DNA from: CAKZQX01 sp034436755 | Lineage (GTDB): Bacteria > Chloroflexota > Chloroflexia > Chloroflexales > Chloroflexaceae | NCBI GenBank assembly: GCA_034436755.1 | Contig: DAOTVB010000201.1 | Span: forward strand, 124,001-188,000 | Direction of reading: 5' to 3' | DNA: 64,000 nt | Shown here: piece after piece, positions 26,692 through 35,677 of the stretch | How the letters are laid out: the number at the start of each line of letters is the position of its first letter | Position numbering within the stretch: position 1 is the stretch's first letter | Notes under the pieces: generated by a model | Seen by the model: only the letters and a program-made list of their open reading frames with translations | What the model was told of the DNA's origin: nothing | Databases searched by the model: none | Made by a program: the position numbers and the translations under genes

Positions 26692-26720
26692 TTGACAAAC
26701 ACGCACAGACAACCGATAAT
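26692..26720 (+). promoter_or_regulatory. Strong sigma-70 promoter for arsC-gap-arsJ
   Basis: TTGACA (26692-26697), a 17-base spacer and GATAAT (26715-26720), about 50 bases before the arsC ATG. AT-rich half-sites (ATATC, AATATG) follow the -10 box and could be an ArsR operator. Confidence 0.75.
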
Positions 26721-26772
26721 ATCAATACAGACTAATATGACCGATGTACTTCTCAGCAGATAGGAGCCGACT

Positions 26773-27225
26773 ATGGGACATCCCGTTCGGGTTCTGTTTC
26801 TCTGCACACACAACAGCGCGCGTTCGCAGATGGCCGAAGGCTTGCTGCGGCACCAGAGCCATGGACAGGTGGAAACCGGCAGTGCAGGCACTCATCCTAC
26901 CCAACTCCACTCCACTGCGGTGCGCGTCATGGCCGATATTGGGATTGATATCAGCCGGCAGCGTGCCAAACATCTGAACGAGGTAGAAGAGCAGTTGTTT
27001 GATTATGTTATCACTGTATGCGATACAGTCTACGAAGTCTGTCCTGAGTTTCCAGGTCATCCGTACTATCTCCACTGGGGACTTCCCGATCCGGCAGCGT
27101 ATGAGGGGCCTGAGGCCATGCAACAGCAAGTTTTTCGTCAGACTCGCATACAACTGGGACAACTTATTCAAGGGTTGCTCCGCCTGATTGAAGGAACACA
27201 ATCAGAAAGGGATATTCAATTATGA
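26773..27225 (+). CDS. arsC: Thioredoxin-coupled arsenate reductase, LMW phosphatase family
   Basis: A 150-residue arsenate reductase converting As(V) to As(III). P-loop CTHNSAR has Cys11 and Arg17, the general acid is Asp106 (LPDP), and relay cysteines Cys83 and Cys90 are placed like those of the thioredoxin-linked staphylococcal type. It overlaps the GAPDH gene by four bases (ATGA), so the two are coupled. Together they offer two arsenate fates: reduction, or esterification and export. Confidence 0.92.
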   Translation: MGHPVRVLFLCTHNSARSQMAEGLLRHQSHGQVETGSAGTHPTQLHSTAVRVMADIGIDISRQRAKHLNEVEEQLFDYVITVCDTVYEVCPEFPGHPYYLHWGLPDPAAYEGPEAMQQQVFRQTRIQLGQLIQGLLRLIEGTQSERDIQL

Positions 27226-28229
27226 CCTCACGCGTCGGAATCAACGGCTTTGGTCGCATGGGTCGACTGGCCTTACGTGCAGCCTGGGGTTGGCCGGATA
27301 TCCGGTTTACGCACATCAATGAACCGGGCGATGCGGCAACCGCCGCCCACCTGCTGACCTTCGACTCGGTACATGGACGCTGGAACCACGCGGTGCGCGG
27401 CGAGGAGAATGCGCTGGTGATTGACGATAGTAACATCAGCTACAGCCGCCACACCGCACCCGGCGCAGTCCCATGGGGTGATTATGGCGTTGAAATCGTA
27501 CTTGAGTGCTCCGGTAAGTTTCGTACTCCTGAGACGCTGGCAGCCTATTTTCACACCGGCGTGCGTAAAGTAATTGTAGCCGCGCCGGTTAAGCAGGGCG
27601 CGCTCAACATTGTCATGGGCGTGAATGACCATCAGTATCAGCCAGAGGAACACCATCTGCTGACAGCCGCCTCCTGCACGACCAATTGTCTTGCCCCAAT
27701 TGTCAAAGTGATCCACGAAAGTATCGGCATCACGCACGGGATGATTACGACCATTCACGATATGACCAACACGCAGACGATTGTTGATGCGCCGCACAAA
27801 GACTTGCGGCGGGCTCGCGCGGCCAACCTCTCACTCATTCCAACTACAACTGGTTCGGCAACGGCGATTGGCCTGATTTTCCCGGAACTTCAGGGCAAAC
27901 TCGATGGCGTCGCAGTACGGGTACCGCTGCTCAATGCCTCGCTGACCGATTGTGTCTTTGAGGTGGCTCGCCCAACAACTGTTGCCGAGGTCAATGCGTT
28001 GCTCAAGGCGGCGGCTGAGGGATCACTCCAGGGCATCCTGGGATATGAAGAGCGTCCACTGGTTTCGGTCGATTACAAGGACGATCCGCATTCAGCCATT
28101 GTAGATGCACCCGCAACTATGGTCACAAACGGCACCCAGGTGAAGATTCTGGCCTGGTACGACAACGAGTGGGGCTATGCCAACCGCCTGGCCGAATTGG
28201 CCCGCAAGGTAGGAATACATCTGGGTTAA
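27222..28229 (+). CDS. Glyceraldehyde-3-phosphate dehydrogenase of the ArsJ pathway
   Basis: A 335-residue NAD-dependent GAPDH. The N-terminal GINGFGRMGR cofactor loop and the catalytic segment ASCTTNCLAP (Cys152) are intact. In ars operons GAPDH uses arsenate in place of phosphate to make unstable 1-arseno-3-phosphoglycerate, which ArsJ exports. That role is inferred from the overlap with arsC and the arsJ gene 52 bases downstream; a housekeeping role is the alternative. Confidence 0.93.
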   Translation: MTSRVGINGFGRMGRLALRAAWGWPDIRFTHINEPGDAATAAHLLTFDSVHGRWNHAVRGEENALVIDDSNISYSRHTAPGAVPWGDYGVEIVLECSGKFRTPETLAAYFHTGVRKVIVAAPVKQGALNIVMGVNDHQYQPEEHHLLTAASCTTNCLAPIVKVIHESIGITHGMITTIHDMTNTQTIVDAPHKDLRRARAANLSLIPTTTGSATAIGLIFPELQGKLDGVAVRVPLLNASLTDCVFEVARPTTVAEVNALLKAAAEGSLQGILGYEERPLVSVDYKDDPHSAIVDAPATMVTNGTQVKILAWYDNEWGYANRLAELARKVGIHLG

Positions 28230-28281
28230 CTACTTCATGGAGAGGACATAATCCGGGAAGCGGAGGAAAGGAGCAATAACG

Positions 28282-29682
28282 GTGGCAGTTGCTGAGACTA
28301 CGACACAGACACGGCAAGCGGGAGATCTACGGAACTACATCCTGGTAACGGCAGCCTATTGGGCCGATACAATAACGGATGGCGCAATTCGTATGCTTGT
28401 CCTGTTCTACTTCTTTAATCTGGGGTATACGCCTTTTCAGGTGGCAATGCTGTTTATCTTTTATGAGATCTTCGGCGTTATTACCAACCTGGTCGGTGGC
28501 TATCTAGGTGCGCGCCTGGGGTTAAAATCTACGCTTTTCATGGGCCTGGGAACGCAACTTGTGGCGTTGAGCATGCTGGCCTTTGCGCCCCAGACCTGGC
28601 TGGTAGTACCTTATGTGATGGTCGCGCAGGCGTTCTCGGGCATCGCCAAAGATCTGACCAAAATGAGTTCCAAAAGTGCGGTTAAACTGGTGGTTCCGGA
28701 AGATGCGCCGGGAACGCTCTACAAGTGGGTTGCCATACTCACCGGGTCAAAGAATGCGTTGAAGGGCGTCGGGTTCTTTATTGGCGGTCTGTTGCTTACG
28801 CTGCTGGGCTTCAGTACGGCATTGCTGATTCTGGCAGGGTTGGTGTTAACAACGCTGATCACGACGGCAGTGTTAATGAAAGGTGACCTGGGTAAGGCTG
28901 ACAAGAAGGCCCAGTTTCGCCAGATGTTCTCCAAGAACCAGGCGGTGAATATGCTCTCGGCGGCACGGGTATTTCTCTTTGGCTCCCGCGATGTCTGGTT
29001 CGTTGTCGGACTTCCGGTGTTCCTCTATGATGTTGTCGGTTGGAACTTCTGGCAGGTCGGTGGCTTCCTGGCAACCTGGGTTATCGGCTACGGCATTGTC
29101 CAGGCGTCCGCTCCAGGACTGGTGCGGCGACGGGGTGCGGGGCCAATCAGTGAGCCGGATGGACGTACGGCAACCTGGTTGGCCTTTGTCCTGGCGGTCT
29201 TCCCGGCGGGCATTGCCCTGGCGTTAATGCGTGGAACTGACCCATCTACGCTTACGATACCCCGGCTCATTGAAGATGGTACTTTCACTATCGTTATTCC
29301 AGGGTTTGACCCGACTATCGTTGTCGTCGCCGGGTTGATTGTCTTTGGGATCATCTTTGCACTGAACTCGGCAGTTCACTCCTACCTGATTCTAGCCTAT
29401 ACCGACAGTAACAAGGTCGCGATGAACGTGGGTTTTTACTATATGGCCAATGCGTTTGGGCGGTTGACCGGGACAGTGTTTTCGGGATGGCTCTATCAGA
29501 TGTATGGTCTGATCGGTTGCCTCTGGGCCGCGGTCGCTTTTGTGCTGGCAACCGGGCTGATCTCGCTCCTGCTACCGACCCGGACCGCCCCACACCCACG
29601 GATCCATCCGGTTTCGGTGGGGAATCCGGCAGAGACCGCCCCACGCCCACGAATACACCCGGTTTCAGTGGAGAAAGAATAG
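28282..29682 (+). CDS. arsJ: 1-arseno-3-phosphoglycerate exporter, MFS family
   Basis: A 466-residue major-facilitator protein with about 11-12 membrane helices. The opening NYILVTAAYWADTITDGAIR and GIAKDLTKMSSKSAVKL match the ArsJ family. GTG 28282 is preceded by AGGAAAGGAG. ArsJ expels the arsenate ester made by the adjacent GAPDH; the ester hydrolyses outside. The last 35 residues hold a tandem duplication of a segment with PRIHPVSV (two units, DNA 29583-29673), an extension of unknown use. Confidence 0.93.
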   Translation: MAVAETTTQTRQAGDLRNYILVTAAYWADTITDGAIRMLVLFYFFNLGYTPFQVAMLFIFYEIFGVITNLVGGYLGARLGLKSTLFMGLGTQLVALSMLAFAPQTWLVVPYVMVAQAFSGIAKDLTKMSSKSAVKLVVPEDAPGTLYKWVAILTGSKNALKGVGFFIGGLLLTLLGFSTALLILAGLVLTTLITTAVLMKGDLGKADKKAQFRQMFSKNQAVNMLSAARVFLFGSRDVWFVVGLPVFLYDVVGWNFWQVGGFLATWVIGYGIVQASAPGLVRRRGAGPISEPDGRTATWLAFVLAVFPAGIALALMRGTDPSTLTIPRLIEDGTFTIVIPGFDPTIVVVAGLIVFGIIFALNSAVHSYLILAYTDSNKVAMNVGFYYMANAFGRLTGTVFSGWLYQMYGLIGCLWAAVAFVLATGLISLLLPTRTAPHPRIHPVSVGNPAETAPRPRIHPVSVEKE

Positions 29683-29705
29683 ACATGAAGTCATGTAAGT
29701 AATAA

Positions 29706-29727
29706 GAAGGAGAAGGAGAAGGAGAAG
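29706..29727 (+). repeat. GAAGGA hexamer repeat forming the ribosome binding site
   Basis: Three and two-thirds tandem GAAGGA units end two bases before the ATG of the PstS-like gene and supply several overlapping Shine-Dalgarno sequences. Slippage would change spacing and translation. Confidence 0.8.
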
Positions 29728-29729
29728 CT

Positions 29730-30758
29730 ATGCGTATTGCAATCCATCGCACGCTGATCGGCAGTCTGGCGCTGCTCCTGTTCTTGAGTGCATGCGGCTC
29801 ATCGACGGCAGACTCTCCCGCTACGCCGCAAGGGGCAGAAACTACGGGTAATACGGCGGATATGTCGGCCACGGTTGATCCCGCTACCGTCACCGGCGCG
29901 ATCCGGATTACCGGCTCATCAACCGTCTTTCCATTGACATCGGCGGTTGCGGCCGCCTTTACGGATGAGGGTTCATCCACAGATATCTCAATCCGCGTTA
30001 CGGGAACGGGAGCCGGATTCGAGACCTTTTGCAGTCCTGATTCCCAGGTAGATATTGTTAATGCAAGCCGGCCCATTACCGATGAGGAACAGGCGGTTTG
30101 TACTGCCGAGGAACACCCGGCCATCGCGTTTCGGGTCGGCACCGATGCATTGGCCGTGGTCGTCAATGAAACGAACGATTTTGTAACCGATTTGTCGCTG
30201 GAACAATTGGCACAAATCTTCTCGGGCGCTGCGACCACCTGGTCCGAGGTTGATCCGGCCTATCCTGCCGAGCCGATTACACTCTTTAGCCCCGGCATAG
30301 ACAGTGGTACGTTTGATTACTTTGTCGATGAAGTCTTCGACGGTAATGAGGAGTTAATCCTGAATACACTTGGCATACTCTTGAGCGAAGATGATTACGA
30401 ACTAGTTCAGAGTATCGCTGACGACCCCTATGCCATTGGCTACTTTGGGTTTGCCTACTACCAGGATAACCGGGAACGTCTGAATATCGTCGCAATTGAT
30501 CCTGGTACTGGTGAGGCAATTACGCCGATGGAAGAAACCGTATCCGATGGCAGTTATCCGCTGGCGCGCCCGCTCTTTATTTACAGCAGTTCCAGGATTA
30601 TGCAGGCACAACCGCAGGTGGCGGCGTTTATTGACTACTACCTGGCGAATATTCCCGAGTTTATTGAGGAAGTTGGCTATTTCCCGATATCGCCTGAAAC
30701 GCTGGAGGAGTCCCGGCAGAAATTCCGCGATGCCATGCAAGAGACTGCCGGACAGTAG
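29730..30758 (+). CDS. PstS-like phosphate-binding lipoprotein
   Basis: A 342-residue periplasmic-type binding lipoprotein. Signal peptide with lipobox LSAC (Cys23 area) and a Ser/Thr-rich linker. The phosphate-site segments are GSSTVFPLT, RVTGTGAGFETF and DIVNASRPI. No pstCAB is nearby. Placed directly after arsJ, it may scavenge phosphate selectively under arsenate stress or sense the oxyanion. An alternative is an ordinary PstS captured by the island. A hairpin follows its stop. Confidence 0.85.
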   Translation: MRIAIHRTLIGSLALLLFLSACGSSTADSPATPQGAETTGNTADMSATVDPATVTGAIRITGSSTVFPLTSAVAAAFTDEGSSTDISIRVTGTGAGFETFCSPDSQVDIVNASRPITDEEQAVCTAEEHPAIAFRVGTDALAVVVNETNDFVTDLSLEQLAQIFSGAATTWSEVDPAYPAEPITLFSPGIDSGTFDYFVDEVFDGNEELILNTLGILLSEDDYELVQSIADDPYAIGYFGFAYYQDNRERLNIVAIDPGTGEAITPMEETVSDGSYPLARPLFIYSSSRIMQAQPQVAAFIDYYLANIPEFIEEVGYFPISPETLEESRQKFRDAMQETAGQ

Positions 30759-30769
30759 GTGGTAGCTTA

Positions 30770-30804
30770 CAACTGCTCGCGGGTTTGGAACCTGCGAGCA
30801 GTTG
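30770..30804 (+). terminator. Hairpin after the PstS-like gene
   Basis: A 16-bp stem with one mismatch (30770-30785 with 30789-30804) and 3-base loop, 12 bases after the stop. No T-run follows, so termination efficiency is uncertain. Confidence 0.5.
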
Positions 30805-30825
30805 AGTAGTAGTAATCGATAGTAA

Positions 30826-31019
30826 CAGGACGTACGCAGTTCTCCATCTGGAGATGTATTTCGCCTCCGGCAGGGCGGAACAGACCATCTTTTTCCCAAC
30901 ATTTTTGCACATTGTGCAAAAATGTTGGGAAAAAGGTCAAAACGTACCACGCTGCCGCAGGCGAATCGGGCTTTCATCCGGTCAAACGTCCAGTTTGCAT
31001 GTCAACTGCGTAAGTCCTG
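30826..31019. repeat. Palindromic dispersed element, copy D
   Basis: Left end CAGGACGTACGCAGT (30826-30840); right end ACTGCGTAAGTCCTG (31005-31019). The common GCGGT/ACCGC pair is here GCAGT/ACTGC, changed on both sides. Central stem of 22 perfect pairs (30890-30911 with 30913-30934) around one base. Confidence 0.88.
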
Positions 31020-31037
31020 AGTAAAATAACATGACAG

Positions 31038-31479
31038 GAGCGCGGGCACTGGAAGTGGCTCCTCACCCGGCGGCTGTATGAGCAGGGCTATCGCCGGGAG
31101 GATATTCTGCAACTCTTTCGCTTTATTGACTGGATCATGCACTTACCCCATGAACTGCAACTATCATTTCGCCGGCAAGTGTATGCATATGAAGAGGAAC
31201 AACGGAATGCCATATATCACCAGTATTGAACAGATGGGGATTGAAAAAGGCCGCGCTGAAGGTCGCGTCGAAGGCCGCGCCGAAGGCCAGTACGAGGAAC
31301 TGCTGTCGGCGATTGAACTGATGCTCAAATTGCGGTTTGGCGAGGCGGTTCTGGCGCTGCTACCGGAGATCAGCCAGGTCGCCGAGTACCCGGTATTGCG
31401 GGCTGTCCGCGACCAGATCTTGACCGTTGACCAACCCGAAGATCTGCGGCACCTCTACCAGCATGACAACGCTGGATAA
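31038..31479 (+). pseudogene. Rpn/PDDEXK-like protein, 3' remnant with frameshift
   Basis: Frame one (31038 to about 31206) reads LYEQGYRREDILQLFRFIDW and VYAYEEEQ. Frame two (31207-31479) continues MPYITSIEQMGIEKGRAEG and ends in a helical tail. In intact Rpn-type proteins of this phylum these two parts are contiguous, so a one-base shift separates them near 31203. The 5' half is missing, cut just after element D. The RAEGRVEGRAEG repeat is typical of the family. Confidence 0.72.
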
Positions 31480-31512
31480 TGCGATAACATCGACAGAAGG
31501 AGCAGTACTGAC

Positions 31513-32871
31513 ATGCATCTGGTGATTATCGGTGGCAGCGATGCGGGGATTAGCGCGGCACTTCAGGCACGCACATCAGCCCCTGATCTGGATATTACGG
31601 TTGTCGTGGCCGATGCCTTCCCCAATTTCAGCATTTGCGGCCTGCCTTTTTATCTGAGTGGCGAAGTACCCGACTGGCGGCGGCTGGCCCACCGCACTAC
31701 CGCCGATATCGCGGATGCAGGGATACGACTGCTGCTTGATCACACAGCCCGGACAATTGACCCGGCAGCGCGTACGGTCTCCGTTGTCGCCGCAGATGGG
31801 CAGATGCACACACTGACCTATGATCGCCTGGTAATTGCAACCGGCGCAGCACCCGTACATCCGCCAATCACTGGACTTGAGCTTCCCGGCGTCTTTTTCC
31901 TGCATGCGATGACGAGCAGTTTTGCCGTCGAACGCTACCTCGTAGAGCAGCAACCGCAGGCGGTGGTCATTATCGGTGGTGGCTATATCGGCCTGGAGAT
32001 GGCCGATGCGCTTACGCTACGCGGGCTGCATGTGACCATTGCCGGGCGATCAGCGACGATGCTACCCACAGTTGATGGCGCGTTGGGCCACCTGGTTGAG
32101 GACGAACTGCGCCGCCATGGCGTCGATGTTGCCGGCAGTGTCAGCATTGCCGCAATCGAGGCGGAAGGCGCGCATCTGATTGTTTCAGGCTCAAACGGGT
32201 TTCGCGTAAAGGCCGATATGGTGCTGGTCGCCACGGGGGTTCAACCTGCTTCGGCGTTAGCACAGAGCGCCGGCGTAACGATCGGACAGCGTGGCGCGAT
32301 CTGCATAAACCGGCGAATGGAGACGAACATACCAGGGGTTTATGCGGCGGGTGACTGTGTAGAGACCTGGCATCGCCTGTTAGATCACTACACCTACCTG
32401 CCGCTGGGCACAACGGCCCATAAGCAGGGGCGCGTTGCCGGGGCAAATGCGGCCGGTCGGCCGCAGACATTTGCCGGGTCGCTGGGCACACAGGTTGTCA
32501 AGGTCTTTGAGCTTGCCATTGCCCGTACCGGACTACGGGAAAAGGATGCCGTTGCAGCAGGCTTCGATGCCGTGACGGTCGAGCGTACCACCTTTGACCA
32601 TAAACACTACTATCCCGGCGCGCAGGAGTTACACATCCGCATAACCGGCGACCGGCAGACAGGCCGCCTGCTCGGAGCGCAGATCCTGGGGCACTGGCAG
32701 GCGCAGGTTGCCAAACGGATCGACATTTTCGCCACTGCGCTGTTTCATGAGATGACGGTGGCCCAACTCAATGACCTTGACCTGAGCTACACACCGCCGC
32801 TGGGGAGCCCCTGGGATGCTGTACAGGTAGCTGCCCAGGCGTGGGAACAGGCAGTTACGAAAGTGCGCTGA
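31513..32871 (+). CDS. CoA-disulfide-reductase-like FAD oxidoreductase
   Basis: A 452-residue pyridine nucleotide-disulfide oxidoreductase. FAD loop VIIGGSDAGISAALQAR, redox cysteine Cys42 in SICGLPFYLSG as in CoA-disulfide reductases and NADH oxidases, NAD loop VVIIGGGYIGLEMA, and FAD-binding GVYAAGDC. In the arsenic island it may keep low-molecular-weight thiols reduced. No rhodanese domain is fused. It starts 33 bases after the Rpn remnant and precedes the arsR-arsM unit, which has its own promoter. Confidence 0.85.
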   Translation: MHLVIIGGSDAGISAALQARTSAPDLDITVVVADAFPNFSICGLPFYLSGEVPDWRRLAHRTTADIADAGIRLLLDHTARTIDPAARTVSVVAADGQMHTLTYDRLVIATGAAPVHPPITGLELPGVFFLHAMTSSFAVERYLVEQQPQAVVIIGGGYIGLEMADALTLRGLHVTIAGRSATMLPTVDGALGHLVEDELRRHGVDVAGSVSIAAIEAEGAHLIVSGSNGFRVKADMVLVATGVQPASALAQSAGVTIGQRGAICINRRMETNIPGVYAAGDCVETWHRLLDHYTYLPLGTTAHKQGRVAGANAAGRPQTFAGSLGTQVVKVFELAIARTGLREKDAVAAGFDAVTVERTTFDHKHYYPGAQELHIRITGDRQTGRLLGAQILGHWQAQVAKRIDIFATALFHEMTVAQLNDLDLSYTPPLGSPWDAVQVAAQAWEQAVTKVR

Positions 32872-32933
32872 TTGTTATGTCTTGCGCGGGCACCTGTCCG
32901 TGTGAGTGGATATCTTGCGCCGTTTGCAGAAGA

Positions 32934-32967
32934 GTATATTGACAACCTTTAATATACCTGCTATACT
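32934..32967 (+). promoter_or_regulatory. arsR-arsM promoter with overlapping operator
   Basis: TTGACA (32939-32944), 17-base spacer, TATACT (32962-32967). The inverted repeat GTATATT (32934-32940) / AATATAC (32951-32957) overlaps the -35 box and spacer and is a likely ArsR site. AAGGAGG lies only a few bases after the expected transcription start, so the leader is about 12 bases. Confidence 0.8.
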
Positions 32968-32985
32968 CCCGGTAAGGAGGACGCA

Positions 32986-33351
32986 ATGACCGAAACGATT
33001 GAACTTCAGGAGCGCAAACTGGGCACGCGCTGCTGCGAGGGTACCGCCCAACCACAGCTTGACCCGGCTGCAGCGCAACGTCTTAGCGATGATCTGCAGA
33101 TCCTGGGGCACCCGGTGCGGTTGCAGATCCTGGATATCCTGGCACAGCATGCCGGTCAGGTATGCGTATGTGATCTGGAGGCGGCACTGCCGGTTAAACA
33201 GCCCACGGTGTCGCACCATCTCAAGCTGCTGCGCACCGCCGGGCTAATTGACAGTGAGAAGCATGGGCAGTGGGCCTATTACTTCATCCACCGCGACTCT
33301 CTGGCGGAACTACGCATACGCGTCAGCCAGTGGCTGAATGTTTTAGGATAG
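32986..33351 (+). CDS. arsR: ArsR-family metalloregulator
   Basis: A 121-residue winged-helix repressor. HPVRLQILDIL precedes the sensor segment VCVCDLEAAL with Cys60 and Cys62, and the recognition helix is QPTVSHHLKLL. An extra Cys16-Cys17 pair in the N terminus could complete a three-thiol As(III) site. It is the first gene of the arsM unit and probably autoregulates through the inverted repeat overlapping its promoter. Confidence 0.92.
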   Translation: MTETIELQERKLGTRCCEGTAQPQLDPAAAQRLSDDLQILGHPVRLQILDILAQHAGQVCVCDLEAALPVKQPTVSHHLKLLRTAGLIDSEKHGQWAYYFIHRDSLAELRIRVSQWLNVLG

Positions 33352-33403
33352 TCTCTTTTTTAGCAGGTATATCGAAGTTTATCAATTTATCAGGAGGAAC
33401 CCG

Positions 33404-34273
33404 ATGAGCGACAACCAGGAAATTACGGACGCGGTACGCGCGCGCTATGGCGCGATTGCAGCCCGGGTAGCGGTAGATCAGTCCGCAGGCTGCTGCGGTG
33501 GCGCATCCTGCTGTGATCCGACGACACCCGGTAGCGGCAGCGACACAATTTCGCAGAACCTCTACCTGGCCGAGGAACTGGATGGCCTGCCGCTCAAGGC
33601 GGCGCTGGCCTCGCTCGGCTGTGGCAATCCCACGGCCCTGGCCGAACTGCACCCGGATGAAGTTGTGCTGGACCTGGGCAGCGGCGGCGGGATTGATGTG
33701 CTGCTGTCCGCGCGGCGAGTTGGACCGACCGGCACGGCCTACGGGTTGGATATGACCGACGCGATGCTTGATCTGGCGCGGCACAACGCAGCCGAAGCCG
33801 GTGTCACCAATGTTGCCTGGCTCAAAGGTGATATTGCCGCGATTCCGCTTCCTGACAACAGCGTCGATGTGATCATCTCCAACTGTGTGATCAATCTGGC
33901 TGCCGACAAAGCGCCGGTCTTTCAGGAGGCGTTGCGGGTGCTCAAGCCGGGAGGCCGCTTTGCCGTATCGGACATTGTGATCCACGGCGGCTTGCCGGAA
34001 GAACTGAGTGATACTGCCGCGTTTCGCCGCGATCTCTCCTCCTGGGCGGGATGTATTGCCGGGGCGCTCACCGATGCCGAGTATCGCGCGGGGTTAGCTC
34101 AGGCCGGTTTCACCGACATCGATCTGGAGATTACCCGACGTTACACGCCGGCTGATCTGGGTGATGTTCTGCCCGCCTGGACCACCCAGATAGATGCGGC
34201 GTTGGTAGATGAGATTGTCAGCCGCTTTGCGAGTACGTTTGTGCGAGCGCGCCGACCGAAACATAACGGGTAA
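33404..34273 (+). CDS. arsM: Arsenite S-adenosylmethionine methyltransferase
   Basis: A 289-residue enzyme methylating As(III) to volatile or exportable methylarsenicals. SAM loop VLDLGSGGGIDVLL is intact. Cysteine pairs Cys30-Cys31 and Cys36-Cys37, plus single cysteines in SLGCGNP, SNCVINL and WAGCIAGAL, match the conserved thiols of ArsM. CAGGAGG precedes the ATG. It lies 52 bases after arsR. Products could leave through the DUF318/ArsP-type permease encoded at about 37 kb. Confidence 0.94.
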   Translation: MSDNQEITDAVRARYGAIAARVAVDQSAGCCGGASCCDPTTPGSGSDTISQNLYLAEELDGLPLKAALASLGCGNPTALAELHPDEVVLDLGSGGGIDVLLSARRVGPTGTAYGLDMTDAMLDLARHNAAEAGVTNVAWLKGDIAAIPLPDNSVDVIISNCVINLAADKAPVFQEALRVLKPGGRFAVSDIVIHGGLPEELSDTAAFRRDLSSWAGCIAGALTDAEYRAGLAQAGFTDIDLEITRRYTPADLGDVLPAWTTQIDAALVDEIVSRFASTFVRARRPKHNG

Positions 34274-34288
34274 TGCAGGAGCCTGCCG

Positions 34289-34969
34289 ATGCTTACACCA
34301 GCCCAGTTGCATGATGCCGGGGCTTTACTGCCCTTCCTGGCCGATCCGACCACGCCGGCCGCGCGGGCCTTCACTGAACAGGCCACTCTTATGCGCTTTC
34401 CGGCAGGAACAACCGTGTTTGAAGAGGGTGATATCTGTAGCATCTTTACTATCCTGGCTACCGGCCAGGTACGCGTCTTCACCATTGGTGAAACCGGGCG
34501 GGAGATTACGCTATATCGCTTTGCGCAAGGCGAGAGTTGCATCCTGACGACGAGTTGTATTCTCAGCGCGGAGCAGTTCCCGGCGATTGCCACAGTTGAA
34601 CATGATGCCGAGGCGTATGTCGTGCCGGATACCGCCTTCCAGGAGTGGATCAATGCGTTTCAGCCCTGGCGCACCTACATCTTTCAACTACTCTCGCGGC
34701 GGCTTGCCACGGTGATGGCGGTGCTGGATGCGGTTGCGTTTCGGCGGATGGATACGCGCATCGCCGAGTTTCTGCTGCGCCGCATGGCACCCGGCCAACC
34801 CGCCCTCAGCCTCACCCATCAACAGATTGCCGCCGACCTGGGAACATCGCGCGAAGTCGTCAGCCGGATCTTGTCCGACTTTGCTGATGATGGGCTTGTG
34901 CAAATTGGACGAGGGGTGGTGACGGTCGTCGATCAGGCAGGTCTGGCACGACGGGCGGAAGTACGTTAG
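34289..34969 (+). CDS. Crp/Fnr-family regulator in the arsM unit
   Basis: A 226-residue regulator with a sensor beta barrel (about 30-130) and a winged helix (about 165-220; LTHQQIAADLGTSREVVSRILSDF). Cysteines occur in GESCILTTSC but not as an N-terminal Fnr cluster. It starts 15 bases after arsM. A 5-3-5 palindrome (GTGACtttGTCAC) lies just beyond its stop, upstream of the DUF2892 gene, and is its most likely target. Confidence 0.88.
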   Translation: MLTPAQLHDAGALLPFLADPTTPAARAFTEQATLMRFPAGTTVFEEGDICSIFTILATGQVRVFTIGETGREITLYRFAQGESCILTTSCILSAEQFPAIATVEHDAEAYVVPDTAFQEWINAFQPWRTYIFQLLSRRLATVMAVLDAVAFRRMDTRIAEFLLRRMAPGQPALSLTHQQIAADLGTSREVVSRILSDFADDGLVQIGRGVVTVVDQAGLARRAEVR

Positions 34970-34973
34970 CTGT

Positions 34974-35014
34974 GTGACTTTGTCACTGATCATCGGTGCC
35001 GGGCCTGCTATGCT
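34974..35014 (+). promoter_or_regulatory. Crp/Fnr-type site and promoter of the DUF2892 gene
   Basis: The palindrome GTGAC-TTT-GTCAC at 34974-34986 is centred about 41 bases before the start predicted from TATGCT (35009-35014). That is the class II activator position, and there is no good -35 box. Confidence 0.6.
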
Positions 35015-35056
35015 GATAGCAACAGAGGAATTCAGGACTTCTATGGAGGGCATAGC

Positions 35057-35272
35057 ATGCAAGCGAATATGGGGACAATTGATCGGGTTGTGCGGGTGGT
35101 GGTGGCGGTCGTGATTGCGGCGCTGATTATCACGGGACAGATCGGCGGCGTTCTCGCTATTATTCTGGGGGTACTGGCAGCCGCTTTTGCACTGACAAGT
35201 GTAGTCGGCTTTTGCCCGCTCTATGCGCCATTCGGCATCCGCACCTGTTCAGCGCGAGCATCAGATAATTAA
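35057..35272 (+). CDS. DUF2892/YgaP-like small membrane protein
   Basis: A 71-residue protein with the start MQANMGTIDRVVRVVVAVV, two membrane helices (about 10-28 and 31-50) and the terminal motif GFCPLYAPFGIRTC, which define DUF2892. Such proteins often accompany Crp/Fnr regulators and rhodanese-like or thiol-stress functions. Its promoter carries a class II palindrome, so activation by the upstream regulator is likely. Molecular role unknown. Confidence 0.88.
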   Translation: MQANMGTIDRVVRVVVAVVIAALIITGQIGGVLAIILGVLAAAFALTSVVGFCPLYAPFGIRTCSARASDN

Positions 35273-35275
35273 GTA

Positions 35276-35548
35276 GCACGAGTTACGCGGTGGGCATTTG
35301 GACCACGAACAGCACGACATGAGCGAACACCGTGAAACGGCCAATGCTGCCCCATGGATCAGGTAATCCTGCGTTTGGTGGGGAATATCGCCTCCGGCAG
35401 GGCGGAAGATACCGATCTTGTTCACAAACATTCGCACGTTGTGCGAATGTTTGTGAACAAGATAAAACAATATCACGCTGCCGCAGGCGAATCGGGCCGT
35501 TCATCGAACCAAATGCCTGGTTTGGATTCTACCGCGTAACTTTTATCA
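35276..35548. repeat. Palindromic dispersed element, copy E with extra module
   Basis: It starts four bases after the DUF2892 stop. Left end ACGAGTTACGCGGT, right end ACCGCGTAACTTTTATC. Central stem of 23 perfect pairs (35415-35437 with 35441-35463), loop GTT. It contains the TTTGGACCACGAA module (about 35297-35390) shared with copies C and J. From here to the Uma2 gene (35549-35677) is AT-rich and unassigned. Confidence 0.88.
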
Positions 35549-35677
35549 GAAAGAGGGACATAGAAGAAGGCGCGCCGGAAGTATGGCTATAATATACTAT
35601 TCTTTTTTAATAGTTATCTATTCTTTTTTACTACATCGTTTCGCGGCCTACACTCAGATGAGCCCACCGGGCGCAGG

